Shown in pieces: positions 10,410-22,320 of a stretch of DNA of 28,781 bases. The stretch comes from Gnetum montanum. Taxonomy: Eukaryota; Streptophyta; Gnetopsida; Gnetales; Gnetaceae. A model generated the notes under the pieces. It was given only the letters and a program-made list of their open reading frames with translations, did not search any database and was not told where the DNA came from. Each line of letters begins with the position of its first letter. Within the stretch, counting starts at the first letter, position 1. Made by a program: the position numbers and the translations under genes. Location: the NCBI GenBank assembly GCA_015680685.1, contig MNCI01025027.1, positions 96,565 through 125,345 on the forward strand, given 5' to 3'.

Positions 10410-10528
10410 TGCATGGCCCGAAATAGCCTTAAACTAGTGCAAGTGGCCTGAAATGGCCTTAAACTAGTGCGAGTGGCCCAAAATGGCCTTAAACTAGTGC
10501 GTCTGGCCCGAAATGGTCTTAAACTAGA
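10410..10528. repeat. Four 30-bp units with GGCCTTAAACTAG core, leader of copy 2
   Basis: Four near-identical units of the form TGCGAGTGGCCC + GAAATGGCCTTAAACTAG. They are related in sequence to the arrays just before pol (3911-4150 and 15880-16060) but are more homogeneous, so this array looks younger. Together with 15880-16060 it brackets the antisense gene of copy 2. Confidence 0.8.
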
Positions 10529-10811
10529 TCATCCACTTATACTTTGTTTTTCTCCCAAATTCCAATTCTCTATTTGAATTTACGCTTGCATTGTTATGCT
10601 GTCAATAATAATTTTCGCAATTATCTTTCTCTTATAATTACAGTCCTACTTATAATTACATTCATGCACTACACTTCAACATCAAAAACAAACTAAAACA
10701 TTTTATATTACCGTGTCGTGTTTACATTTAAACCCAAAATCCACAACAAAAAAATATATGTAGAGATATATATATACATGTAATGATGTACAATTACAAG
10801 AGTTAACTGAT

Positions 10812-10817
10812 TTTATT
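10812..10817 (-). terminator. Poly(A) signal AATAAA of the antisense gene, copy 2
   Basis: Minus-strand GATGAATAAAATC lies about 80 bases after the predicted stop codon of the antisense gene (10896-10898), a normal distance for a plant near-upstream element. AATAAA is common in AT-rich DNA, so this supports but does not prove the 3' end. Confidence 0.4.
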
Positions 10818-10895
10818 CATCTATTCAATACAACTCAAAATTTTCAATTTACAATTCACGAATAAATCTAAGTTAGAAAAAAAAACTAAAAAAAA

Positions 10896-13800
10896 CTAAA
10901 CATCCGGGACGGGAGGGTCGTCCCCTTTAGATCCACCAGCATCGTGGGCCCCTACTCCACTAGGGACAGCTTCTTGGACATCATCATCACCTTGATCCTG
11001 AAAATGCGAAAGAGACAATCAACACAAGAACAAAGGAGAAAATGCTCAACGAATGAATTTCATGGCAATAAAATTCTTACCAAAGGGGACCCCCCTAAAC
11101 CGAATTCTAGCCAACGGAGGATTTCCTTCTCTAAGACACTCGCCCAATCAGTCCCATCAAGGCCTAGATCGACATTTGCTAAAGCCTTCCCCTTGTCAAC
11201 AGCCAACTAGGTAGGACGCTTTAAAGGGAATTCACCCACAGAAACCTCCCCAGAAGTAGTTGTAATTACCCTTGTAGGTGATTCCATCTCAACAGTTGTA
11301 TTCTGAGCAAAGGTATCAAATGCAGAGTGTAGACCCAGACCCTCCACAAGCATTTCAAGTTGATGCTTTTCAATGGATACTTCCTTCAATGATTTCTTAT
11401 AATGATGCTTGTGGTTCATCTCATCCTGACCCCACTTGCGCACCTTGGAAGCGAAAGCCTTCCAATCCTGACACTTGAGGTTCAGTAGATCTACTTGGGC
11501 CTTACGCTCTACTAGTTTTCAGGTCAGTGACACGTGGCAATTGAGCAGGTTCCAGTATCTAGTATAAGTGACCTCGGAAGTTCACCAAGAGCGATCACCG
11601 CTTAGTCTAGCCGAGGCGAACTCATATTGGGCCTTGAGATCATCAGGCTCAACTGATAACTCAGAAACTTCTTTTTCCTTTGCTTGGATTTGCAACCATA
11701 ACTATTTGATGGAATGCCTACAGGTCCACAACAATTTGGTGTTGTGTGCAAGACCTTCCACCACTTCATCATAAACCAACCTTGGTATCTGCTCGACTTC
11801 TGGGGGTAGTGTGGGCAAACTTTCAATGCTAACAGTCTCAGATGGATCCCACCTTAGCTTAGCTCCTATGCACACAAAACCCATATTTAACATTAGACGA
11901 CAAAAAGGGATGTGGAATTCGAAAGCTACAAAAGGCTCAAGACATTTGTACCTATCTCAGGGTGGGCTTCCTGAATATGTTCAACCACCTCCTCAGTGAT
12001 ACCAGCCACAAAATCCATTTTACTTGGCATATTGGTCCAAGTAAATGGTCCATGAGTATGAAAAGGACTAATCTTCGTGGTTGTTTTAGGGGGAGCCGTT
12101 TTCATGGGCACGTCCAGCCGCATCGTTCTGGTTTCACTACCTTCATCTGGAAGGGATGAAAAAATAAAAGTAAAACACCATAGAAACAACGAATCACAAA
12201 GAAACACAATAAAATAAAAGGAACTATACCATGTTCTCTATCCCCTTCTGGGTTTGGAGGGTCGCCAGGGTCCAACCTTCCCTTGAGGAAGCTACTAAAC
12301 ATCTCATCGACACCACCCTGGTCATCCACCAATTCTGTCTCTGTGGTGTCTTCCCGTAGCTCCTTCGTCTCTTCCGCCTAATCCTTGCTGACCTCTTCCT
12401 CCTTAGTCATTAACTCCATTGTAGCTTCCTCCTCCTCAATGATGGTTTCTAACTCCTGTCTCCTGACTTCTCAAGTCAATTCTGAGGGCACTAGTTTCAC
12501 ATAAATGATCAAAATGAAAATTATGAATAAGATGAAAATGATAAAGCAATAAGTGCATCAAGTTGACTTACCTCAGATAGGCATCTTGAACCATATGCGC
12601 TTCACCTTTGGCTCTTCTACATCTGATGTCACCTCTTTTGAGCGTTCACGCTTCGGGAGCTTTGACTTGGCCTTACCACTGGTTTCCTTGATGACCCATT
12701 CAGCCCTCTTTGTAGTATAGGGCACATCGTCTGGTTCCAACCCCACACTATCACGTGTGTGGATTGAGCTACTAGATGACCCCCTTGTCATGATGGATAC
12801 GGATTCATCAATCCCCTCAGGAGCATCTTGGGACTCAGCTATCTCGAACAAATGATTGATCCATGGGCGAGATAGTTGAGTTCGATCCCGTAAGACATAT
12901 TTATTGTTCGCGTGAACCACTAGAAACTCGGCCAAATGACAAAGATAGCCAGCAAAGAACGTAAATGCAAAATGGGATTGTGCCTCAACATTTGAGCACA
13001 ATCGCACTATCTCCTTGAGAAGGCCTGACAACAAAAATTGAGCCCAATTATAATGCATCCCAGTTTCTAAGATGGTTCGCATGATGCGCACAGCTTCAAC
13101 ACCAAGACTCCTCACCTGGGATAGGGATTTAGGGAACACCCATTCCCTAAATAGGGGATATAATTCATTAACTTCCTTAACTTTTGACTTCCTCTACATA
13201 GGGAATCCCTTGGCACCCTTTACAATACCCAACCAGTCCTCTAGTTCACGTACCATATGAAGCTCTTTCTGAGCCCTGTCCAAAACTATGTTTACACCAT
13301 CTGCCGGTACACCGAATAGGTCCGAAAAGAATTTGGCCAACAGATGGAAAATTTTTTTGACACCCTTAATGTGGGTGTTGTAGTAGGAGATAGACTTGTC
13401 GAATGAATCCATGATCCTGATCATTTTAGCTATTGACACATCAGGGCTCGGGGTTGTAAAGAGCTCCATAAGGCCGACATCATCTAAACAATGGACAATG
13501 GACGGTGGGGCATGGGTACGCAACCATTTCTGTGCCTTGCTGATCTCCCTGAACTTCATTGACAGGGTACTCTCAGTTCATCCTGTTGTGACAAGGTCTC
13601 CGCCGGGAGGGACATCAACTATAGATATAATTTGAAACCATCACATCAGTATGACCACTAGCAGTCGGACAAACATACTAAGGCATCTAGAAAATATTGT
13701 CACTTACCTTCAGTTGTGGACTTAGAGGTGCTAGAAGTCAGGTCAGCATCATGAGGGAAGACTGGTCCATTATGCGACCAATCTCCATGCAACCACCCAT

Positions 13801-15382
13801 GGACCGTACACTACACAAACGCTCTAGAAAATCATTTATGAAAATGGACAATATCACCCTTGGTTTGAGCTAATATAGCTCCGCGAAGAGGGGACTTGCC
13901 ATAAAGGTCTCTAGAGTAGTATGAGCTAGGGCAAGCCCATCATCATCAACGCATGTCCTATCTTGGTTAACTTGGGGCCTGTAAAAGAACAGTTGTCAAA
14001 ATAGAGGCAATCATTAAACGACAAAAACCAGAAACGAAAAATCAAGCGATCTTACCTCTCTACCTAGTACACTGTGCCAGGAGGATTCTAAAATAACATG
14101 TGTGCACGTGCAGCCAGAAACAAGGTGTTGTTGAGATAATCACGCCCTCGTGGCAATAGTTCCCACACATACGCTAACGGGTGAGTGGATCTGGGCCCGC
14201 CAGAGGGACCGTCCTCGATCACAAGCAGCCCCTCATCAATATCCTTCATGAAGGCCACGACACCCTCCGAAGCTCCCAGCAACATAGCCTCCAACATGCT
14301 CCATGCCACTTGTTCGTTCAGGTGTGACTAGACCACCACCTTAAATCTATCTAGGATGAAGGTGAGGAATTCACATGTCCCTTCCCTGAACCAGACCTCA
14401 TTGTTGTCAACAGTCAGATCAAGGGTAGGTTAATCGATCTCAAGAGGGCCAAACCATGCCAGTACTCCAACTAGCTCAACTACCAGTAGGAAAGGCTCAG
14501 TGTCCCTGCGAGTAACCAAAATGCCATGATAAATCAACCATACATGAAAATTAGATGAACGAATGAAATCCCATATTGTAGGCCAACACTTCAAAAAATT
14601 AAGAAACTATTTACGCTTGGTGTATACACTATCAACAAACTAAAAACACTCAGTTTATACGCTGTGAAAATCATCAACATATACGCCATGAGAATCATCA
14701 GTGTATACGCCATGGAAACTGATAGAGTATATGTTGTAAAAAAAATCACCAGCGTAGACGCTGTGAAAATAGTTTACGCTGAACACTGTGAAAATAGTTT
14801 ATGCTAAACACTGTGAAAACATGTCAGTGTATACATTGTGAAAAGTTCCCACTGTACACTATGAAAATAGTCAGCGTATACATTGTGAAAATCGTCTACG
14901 CTACATATTGATAAAATCATCTACGTTGTATATTGTTAAAACCCTCTATGCTACACACTGTTAAAACTGTCTACATTGTACACTAAGGAAACCTTCTACG
15001 CTCAGTGTATAGACCCTATACGCTATAGAGATCCTCTACGCTAAGCGTACAGGCCCTCTACGCTAACCCTCTACACTGCAAAGCTACGCTCAGCGTACAG
15101 GCCCTTTACGCTACAAAACTGTTTATGATATAAAGCTGTTTACACTACAAAACCCTTTACGCTACCAAAATTGTCTATGCTGGCAAGACTGTCTACACCC
15201 AACGACAAGTACAAATTAAAAGTAATCAATAGAGGCAAGATTAGAGCCTACCTGTGTGACGATCCTGGCCATGCTGGAACCCTCGGTCTAGGCAAACACT
15301 GCAACATGGCCTCGCTCTCCTCCGCGAAAGTCAGGTCAGGTCCCTTCCTCCCCTAGCCTTCTACCTCCTTGCCCTTGCCCAT
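10896..15382 (-). pseudogene. Antisense eight-exon passenger gene, copy 2 (complete structure)
   Basis: Exons on the minus strand: E1 15382-15252, E2 14505-14056, E3 13978-13708, E4 13618-12572, E5 12469-12230, E6 12146-11952, E7 11865-11081, E8 10997-10896. All seven introns (746, 77, 89, 102, 83, 86, 83 bp) have GT-AG ends, and phases join correctly. The coding length is about 3,220 nt, near 1,073 residues, ending PPVPDV. Order of parts: basic start MGKGKEVE, FCP1-like region (about 45-200), long middle with no family I recognise (E4), acidic Glu-rich E5, and E7 rich in Lys/Glu with a likely coiled coil (QIQAKEKEVSELSVE) and a Lys-rich helix. E2 has seven extra residues and E3 a one-base deletion relative to copy 1. 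In-frame stops in E1, E2, E3, E4, E5 and E7 make it dead. The structure is seen in both copies; a function in the element is unknown. Confidence 0.78.
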
Positions 15383-15640
15383 TCCAGCATCCTTTACACT
15401 GAAAGTAAGAGGGTTTACGCTAAGTCTTGAGGCTGCACATTGAGCTAAATCCTCTACGCTGAGTTGGGGCCTCTACGCTTACGCTCACGCTGAGTTTGAG
15501 TCTCTACACTCATGCTTACGTCGAAGTTCAAGCCTCTACGCTCTACGTTTATGCTGGGGTTTGAGGTATACGCTTACGCCAAGTCTCTACGCTTATCCTA
15601 AAGGTTTACACTCATGCTCGATTTTCCTTCCAGTTCATGG
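14600..15640. repeat. TACGCT/TATACGC motif array (antisense 5' UTR and intron 1, copy 2)
   Basis: Same irregular cluster as at 2633-3680, here with many TCTACGCT and TTTACGCT units, in intron 1 (14506-15251) and in the 5' UTR (15390-15635). Exon 1 between them is free of the motif. Many units carry TATATGC or TACACT variants, as expected from drift of CpG sites. Confidence 0.8.
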
Positions 15641-15663
15641 TACCTCCAAATGATGCCCTTGCA

Positions 15664-15673
15664 CTATATATAG
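15664..15673 (-). promoter_or_regulatory. Antisense TATA box, copy 2
   Basis: CTATATATAG is a perfect palindrome about 280 bp upstream of the exon 1 ATG (15382). It matches the place of CTATATAAAG in copy 1. It lies between the antisense gene and pol, which diverge from here. Confidence 0.5.
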
Positions 15674-15879
15674 CGTTGAGTCGACTGCTGCCACTACCAC
15701 TGCCGCCTTCCATTTTGTTTCTTTTTCTTTATTTATTTCTTTTATTCTTAAAATTTTTCAAAATACAAAATAAAAAATATATAAAACAAAGTGAACTCTA
15801 CCACATCCTAATTCCCTCGCAAGCCAACTTCAGATGCCCACACTGAACATTTTGACGCAAACTCTCCTATGCAAATTAT

Positions 15880-16060
15880 ACGACGAACATTCGGCCCGGT
15901 AAGGTCTTAAACTGCCACATACAGCCCACCTTCAGCCTGGTATGGCCTCAAACTACCATGATGGCCTGATAAGGCCTTAAACTGCCAAAAACTCCCCCAT
16001 ACGGCCTGGTAAGGCCTTAAACTACCACACATGGCCCGATAACGCCTTAAACTGCCATGC
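15880..16060. repeat. GGCC..GGCCTTAAACTGCC minisatellite before pol, copy 2
   Basis: About five drifted units with the core GGCCTGGTAAGGCCTTAAAC, the same family as 3911-4150. It sits between the antisense promoter and the pol frame. Short minus-strand open frames across it are only the repeat translated and are not genes. Confidence 0.8.
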
Positions 16061-16109
16061 GTCTCGGTGCGACGATAAACCATCATCATACATGTACACA
16101 TGATTTACA

Positions 16110-19100
16110 TTGCCAAGGAACATGAAACAAAACCTATTAGCTCATTCTGCCCTCTGTTTATTGGTAGGAACAAGCCTGATGGATTGTCAGCATTTATCCA
16201 CACCCTTGATCATTGATGGACCATATGGAAAAATAATAAGAGAAATCGACATAAACTCTATTAGCTTAGGTACATCAACGGACGACACAATCATAGCCTC
16301 AACACAACAAACGCTAGATAGCTACAAAGGTATGATAAAATCTCTTGACATAGAAGCCAATAGTATCACTGAAGACCCGTTGACTGAAACCCCCATCGTT
16401 ATGCATGATGGTGAAACCAAAATATTAAAATTGAGTACACTATTGCAACCTCAACTGGCCAAAGACATAGAAGATGTGCTTTGAAACAACATGAAAGCAT
16501 TCGCTTGGTCTTACACCGACATGCCCGAGTTAGATCCTCGAATTGTCTAACACAACATTATCCTTGATCCAAAATTGAGGCCGATAAAACAAAAGGCACG
16601 AAAGGCTAAACCTGAGGTAGCATTGGCAGTTGACAATGAGATCACTAAACTTTATTAGGCTGGTTTCATTCGGGCTGTCGATTACACCGATTGGGTATCC
16701 GACATGGTCATTGTCCCAAGAAAGAACAGAAGTATTCACTTATGCAATGACTTCTGGGATCTCAACATTGCAACCATAAAAGATGATTTTTCCCAACCCA
16801 GCATCGATCAACTTGTTGACTCAACCGCTGGGCACGCCCTATTATCTTTTATGGATGTCTTCTCAGGATACAACCAGATACGCATTAACCTGGAGCATCA
16901 ACTCTGGACTACCTTTATGAAACCATGGGGAACCTTTTGTTACACAATGATGCCCTTCGGTCTCAAGAACACTGGGGCCACATATCAAAGGGCGATGACA
17001 TTCATTTTTAGACATCAGAGCAACACGTACAAGATCTTGACCTAGTACTAAAGCATTGTTTAAAATATGAGTTGAGACTTAATCCTAAGAAATGTGTCTT
17101 CGGAGTCAAAACAGGAAAAATTCTTGGATTCATAGCCTTAGAAGCAGGGATATGAGTAGACCCCGATAAAGTTAAGGCTATAACAAACTTACAACCACCT
17201 AGCAACCTTACTGAACTTCGAGGTCTATAAGGTAGATTACAGTTCATCAGAAGGTTCATAGAAAAACTAACAGACAAATTGAAACCTATGAACCACTTGT
17301 TATGCAAGAATGTCCATTTTGAATGGACTCCACAGTGCCAGGAAGCATTTGACAATATCAAAATAGCACTTGTCCAATTACCCACGGTTTATCCACCCCA
17401 AAATGCTAAATCGTTCTACATCTACCTTGCCACTTCAGATTCGTCAATCGTGTTCATGCTTTACCAAAAACAAGATGATGGAACCGAATTCCCTGTCTAT
17501 TACTTAAGCCATGCATTAGTTGCCCATGAGAAGAAGTATAACGAGGTGGAGAGGTCATGTTTAGCCCTAGTCTTTTCTTTAATGAAATGGCGACATTACC
17601 TCTTCTGTAACCAGGTCAATATAATCTGCAAGGATAATGTGCTCTGAGCCATCACAGGAAACATTTATGAGACAAGTAGAATATCCTGTTGGAAAGCTAT
17701 GATAGCTGAGTTTGACCTACACTACATAGCGCAATCATCAGTTAAGGGTCAAGCCATAGCAAATCAAATGACCACGTCACCCACGCACAATCACGCAACG
17801 ATAGAGCTAGAATTCCTTGACGAAAATGTAAGTGCAATAGACATAGTACCCAATGACTATGATGCTATTTTGAACTTTGAGCGGGCATCCACCTCTCGAG
17901 GGGGAAGTGTTGCCGCCATCATCACCTATCCCTCTAGGGAGATCTGACCCTTTGCTTATCGTTTCAACTTTCACTGTACCAACAACGTAGCAGAGTATGA
18001 AGGTCTCCTTAGAGGTCTTACGGTAGAACTAGCTTCAAACATCACACGACTTGTGGTCAGGGGTGACTCACAACTAGTCTTGAACCAAGTCACAGATATT
18101 TACATGTGCAAAGCACAACATTTACAACCATACTGTGACTTAGCCAAACACTTAATGAGGCAATTCGAAAACATAGACGTGCAACATGTCTCTAGAAACG
18201 ATAACACCATTGCAGACGCATTGGCTACACTGGCGCTAAACATATCCCCTGACATGTTCCATACGTTGCCAAGCTCCATAATCAGATATGCGAAACCCAT
18301 AACCGATATGCTCGATACATTGCCAATTGCATCCATTAGTACAACACACACGATAGAATGGTATGACGACATAAAAGAGTATCTTCTGCACGGTGAAACA
18401 CCACGACATCTAATGAATGCACAAAAATATGCAGTATGAAAGTGATCTCAGCAATATGCACTAGTAGGGGACACATTGTGTCATCGATCCTACGAAGGCA
18501 TACTACTAACATGTGTTAGTAGTGTTGATGCGCAAACCATCATTGAACAAGTACATGACGGAATATGTAGAGGACACATAGAACCAAAAGCAATGGCAAC
18601 AAAAATAAGACGCTTAGGCTACTATAGGCCACACATGGAGTATGATTGTCTCTCCAAGGCTAAAACATGTAGTACCTGTCAAAGACATAGTAATCTGATC
18701 CATGTCCCACCAAATGAGTTGCATACAGCGCAAATCACATGGCCCTTTCAAAAGTGGGGGTTGGACGTTATCAGACCAATAACACCCTCATCTTCTACAT
18801 GGCATAGCTTCATCATAACCGCAATAGAATATTTCACGAAGTGGGTAGAAGCTGTTCCCCTTCAAAAAACCACATCCAAACATGTATGCAACTTCATCCT
18901 CGAAAACATTGTGACCCGTTTTGGCATCCCCATGACCATCATCACTGATAACGGGCCATAATTCAGCAGTGCCGAAACCAAAAATTTCTATGAAAGTCTG
19001 GGGATCAGAAACTCATTTTCATCCCCTTACTACCCTTAGAGAAATGGGTAAGTAGAGGCCAAAAATAAAATCATAATCACAATACTTAAAAAGATGCTTA

Positions 19101-19597
19101 CCCAAAGCAAGAAAAAATGGCATGAATAGCTGGTATATGCATTCTGGGCTTATCGCACTATGCATCGAACTTCAACAGGTAAAACCCCATATAGTCTCGT
19201 TTATGGTTTAGAAGCTGTTTTACCTTTGGAATTCCAGGTACCATCTTTAAGGATCACACTTTCTAGACTCCTCAACGAAGGGCAAAATAATGACCTATGC
19301 ATCATTGACTTGGACTCAGCGGAGGAGGAACACATACGTGCACTCGATCAGATTGAATGATACCAAAAACGACAACGACAATTCCATCAGCATGACATTC
19401 ATAAGCGCCCTATCAAAGAAGGTGACCTTGTACTCAAAGCCGGTCAGGAACACCTGGACAAATTCTCAGCCAACTGGGAAGGGCCTTACTTTGTCACCAA
19501 AGAATACAACAATGGAGAATTCAAGTTAGCTGATATGGAAAGGTATGAGCTTGCAAATCCAACCAATCACTTGTTCTTGAAACCATTCCACATTTGA
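16110..19597 (+). pseudogene. pol: Ty3/gypsy Tat-lineage pol, copy 2
   Basis: Same domain order as copy 1: linker, reverse transcriptase, decayed RNase H, archaeal-type RNase H, integrase with HHCC finger and D-D-E core, no chromodomain. A 58-bp deletion near 17010 removes the whole catalytic Y-V-D-D segment and shifts the frame, the only frameshift seen. In-frame stops lie at 16482, 16548, 16656, 17153, 17228, 17645, 17945, 18437, 18959, 19037, 19049, 19127 and 19358. At nine of these copy 1 keeps the parent codon (CAG, CAA, CGA or TGG) one transition away. The FDGAS motif of the second RNase H is FERAS, so a catalytic Asp is lost. The RT motif is FMDVFSGYNQI. As in copy 1, nothing resembling gag or protease precedes it. 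Confidence 0.93.
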
Positions 19598-21214
19598 GTA
19601 CAGGCTCAGGTACATGCTCGTCTTGGAATCATGGTGGTAAACTGATACCATAGAAGAGTCCTGGCATCACGACTATAAACTGATACTGCAGCTCATCATG
19701 GAATCATGATGGTAAACTGATATCATAGAAGAGTCCTAGCATCACGACTATAAACTGATACCATAGCTCGTCCTGGCATCATGATGATAAACTAATACCA
19801 CATAGTGTTTGCAATGACAATAAAGTAGCACCCATCCGGTATGATAGTAAATTGCCACAGTCCCACTTACTAGAGTCCACTAAGACTATAAACTGGTTTG
19901 CCTCTTCACGGTCCGCTAAGACTAGAAACTAGCAATGCACCGTCTACCATGACGCTAAACGAGAAATGTCCAACGGGTCATGACATAAAACTAACCCATG
20001 ATAGTCATCTAAGACTATAAACTAGCAATTTCATCTCTGGTTCCTCAATCTGTGGCTACATTCAAACTTCATTAGAATCGTTGCATCGCTCGCCATCGGC
20101 CGATCCTAACGACATTGCTGCCATTCATATACAGTACCTAAAATCTCATCGGGTGCCTTTGTTTCATCAGTAGCTATTTAAATCTAAGTTTACTTACTCA
20201 TTCATGGTTTTCTTATCTTCTTGGAGTTGCGTTCACAGGATGACACTCAGAGGTGTTCGTACAAGAATGCACTTCGTCAGAAGTAGCAAGGTGAGACGTT
20301 GTTCACAGCGCACGTGATAAGACTAATCAAGCCATTCACGAGTACATCCCCTGTTTCATATCCCACCTATCCCTCAACACCTTATACTTGGTCACATCTT
20401 GAATAAATTCGTTACAGCCCGAAACTTCGAACATACCGTTGCATATTGCGCCATAACATGGCATTTGAGCATGAGCAAAAAAACAAAAAAAAATGTCGTC
20501 CCTTCCCACATAAAACCCAAGATAGGATGGAAGTTGCCTCGAAAAAAAATGCTCAAGTTTAAAACAATCAAGTGACATCCTGTTGCATGGCTTTAGCTCT
20601 CCGCCAACAGGCTCCCCCTAAACATTAAACAAGGACCATGTTCCTTCAAAGAATGCAACACATCATCAAATGGCTTTGGTTTTGCCAACAAGTTCTCTTG
20701 AACACTAAGCAAGAGTCTTGTATAGCCAAAGGATGTATACATCATACTTTGATCCCAAGAAGACAAGCATGATCTGCACACAACCTCGACTTCTCCCCAA
20801 TCCCCGAAATCTCCTTTTCCCTATCAAGCTACAAATTTCACTTCCCCAATCCTATGTACTACTAAACATGGTACGAGGTTGTCGAGTCGGGTGCCAAAGG
20901 ATAAAGTCTCTATCAAGTTGCTTGTGGTGTTTTGTACTTCTTTGTCGATGCTTCTCAGGTCGATTCCTCCAAGCTTCAACAAAGAGGGGCCAATGAAACA
21001 CCATAAAATTTTGAGCTTAGTACTTCTCCAACAAGAATCAAGCTAAGTCATGACATTCCCTAGCATGAATGAAGCTTGAGGGCCCACAGACAGCTTCAAG
21101 CAGAGTCAAACTCAATAAGGAGTAGTTCCTTGTGACCCGCCGACAACCACGACGACATCTGCTATCAAACATGGCAACTTTGGAGCTCAAAATACTTAGT
21201 TTTCACTAAGTATG

Positions 21215-22320
21215 CATTCTCAGCGTATACGCCTAGCGTATATGCCCTAGTTTGCATTCACAGCGTATACGCCCAGTGTATATGCCCAACATTCACAGCG
21301 TATACGCTTAGTGTATACGCCCAGTGTACACAACCTTACATGTACACCCAGCATGTACGACTAAGGTATACACTCGGCATGCAACCCCCGAAGATGGCAT
21401 GGAAACAGCATTTCAAAGCAAGATTTGGTACAAGGCATCAACTCACACGAACAGAGCAATCATCAGATGTTGACATCATGCATCCTCGAGTCTATACGCT
21501 GAGCATGTACATCCTATATGCCCAGCGTATACGCCCAGTAGACACAGCGTATATGCCCAGCAAGCAAAGTGTATACGCCCAGCGTAAACGCCCAGGATGT
21601 ACAAAGTGTCAAATAAAAGTCAATCGAGCTGAACATCTATAGGTAGCATCTTCATGGCATCTGAATTCAAATTTGAAGGCCGAAAGACTTCTTTTGCTTT
21701 AATCAAGACTATACGCCCAGCGTATACACCCAGCGTATACGCTGAGGTCATACGTCCAACAGTATACGTTGGTGTACAGTGATTTACGCTGGCGTACAGC
21801 ACACTAAACACTTGTAAATTTTGTTCTTTCGCACCCGGTCAATGCGCCACATGTCACCCAACACGAGTCTAACAACTAAACCTGTATAAAAACCCCAATT
21901 TTCCATTAGATTAGGGTGGGCAATTTTGAGCAAAATAGAGACAAAGAGAACCAGGGACGCTAAGAACCAAAGCACAAAAAACCCTGTACACTGGACCTCA
22001 CCCTCCACTCTAAGCATACAACCTCTACGTTGTGCCTATTGAACCAACACATAGTCATTCCTGCATCCACCGAGGCTATTTGTCCGCCTTGTGTCAAAGC
22101 CACAACTACGTTAAACTGGTGCATTGTAACTCTCACTTTGAAATAACATTACTACATTTTCTTCCGAAAATCTGTTATAGTTTTTTCATTAATTGTTGCA
22201 TGTTTACTATTTATTCCCTCATACGTTTATGCTCTGTTCACACTAGTTACGTTGTTTACATCTCATTTTACATCTGTTATGCCATTTACATATAACCCAA
22301 CGTATAGCACATCGGTGTAT
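21215..22320. repeat. TATACGC motif cluster flanking the LTR promoter, last LTR
   Basis: Dense GCGTATACGCC and CAGCGTATACGC units at 21215-21345 and 21490-21790 and sparser ones to 22320, around the TATA box at 21885. The units here are closer to the perfect palindrome than those in the antisense introns. Confidence 0.8.
21885..21892 (+). promoter_or_regulatory. LTR TATA box, last LTR
   Basis: TATAAAAA followed by CCCCAATTTT, identical to the central LTR although the flanks differ. If active it would read out of the element into the pararetroviral fragment. Confidence 0.55.

Larger units (their letters stand above)
10308..10895. other. Leader between LTR and antisense gene, copy 2
   Basis: Non-coding stretch after the central LTR. 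It holds the GGCC..TTAAACTAG units (10410-10528), then AT-rich DNA with poly-A/T runs and TA repeats (10770-10785), then the 3' end of the antisense gene. No gag frame, no zinc knuckle and no recognisable tRNA primer site is present, although gag and the primer site normally follow the 5' LTR. Confidence 0.6.

Noticed and set aside
12573-13139. Treating the long minus-strand open frame here as a separate gene
   Set aside because: It is the 3' part of exon 4 of the antisense gene; the frame continues upstream through 13559 apart from a stop near 13197.
15907-16101. Minus-strand frame with repeated GSLRPYQA words
   Set aside because: The repeats are the GGCC minisatellite read in frame, not a protein repeat.
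22032-22295. Hydrophobic 87-codon frame that could look like a membrane peptide
   Set aside because: Lies in the R-U5 part of the LTR and is not open in the central LTR; the T-rich composition explains the hydrophobicity.
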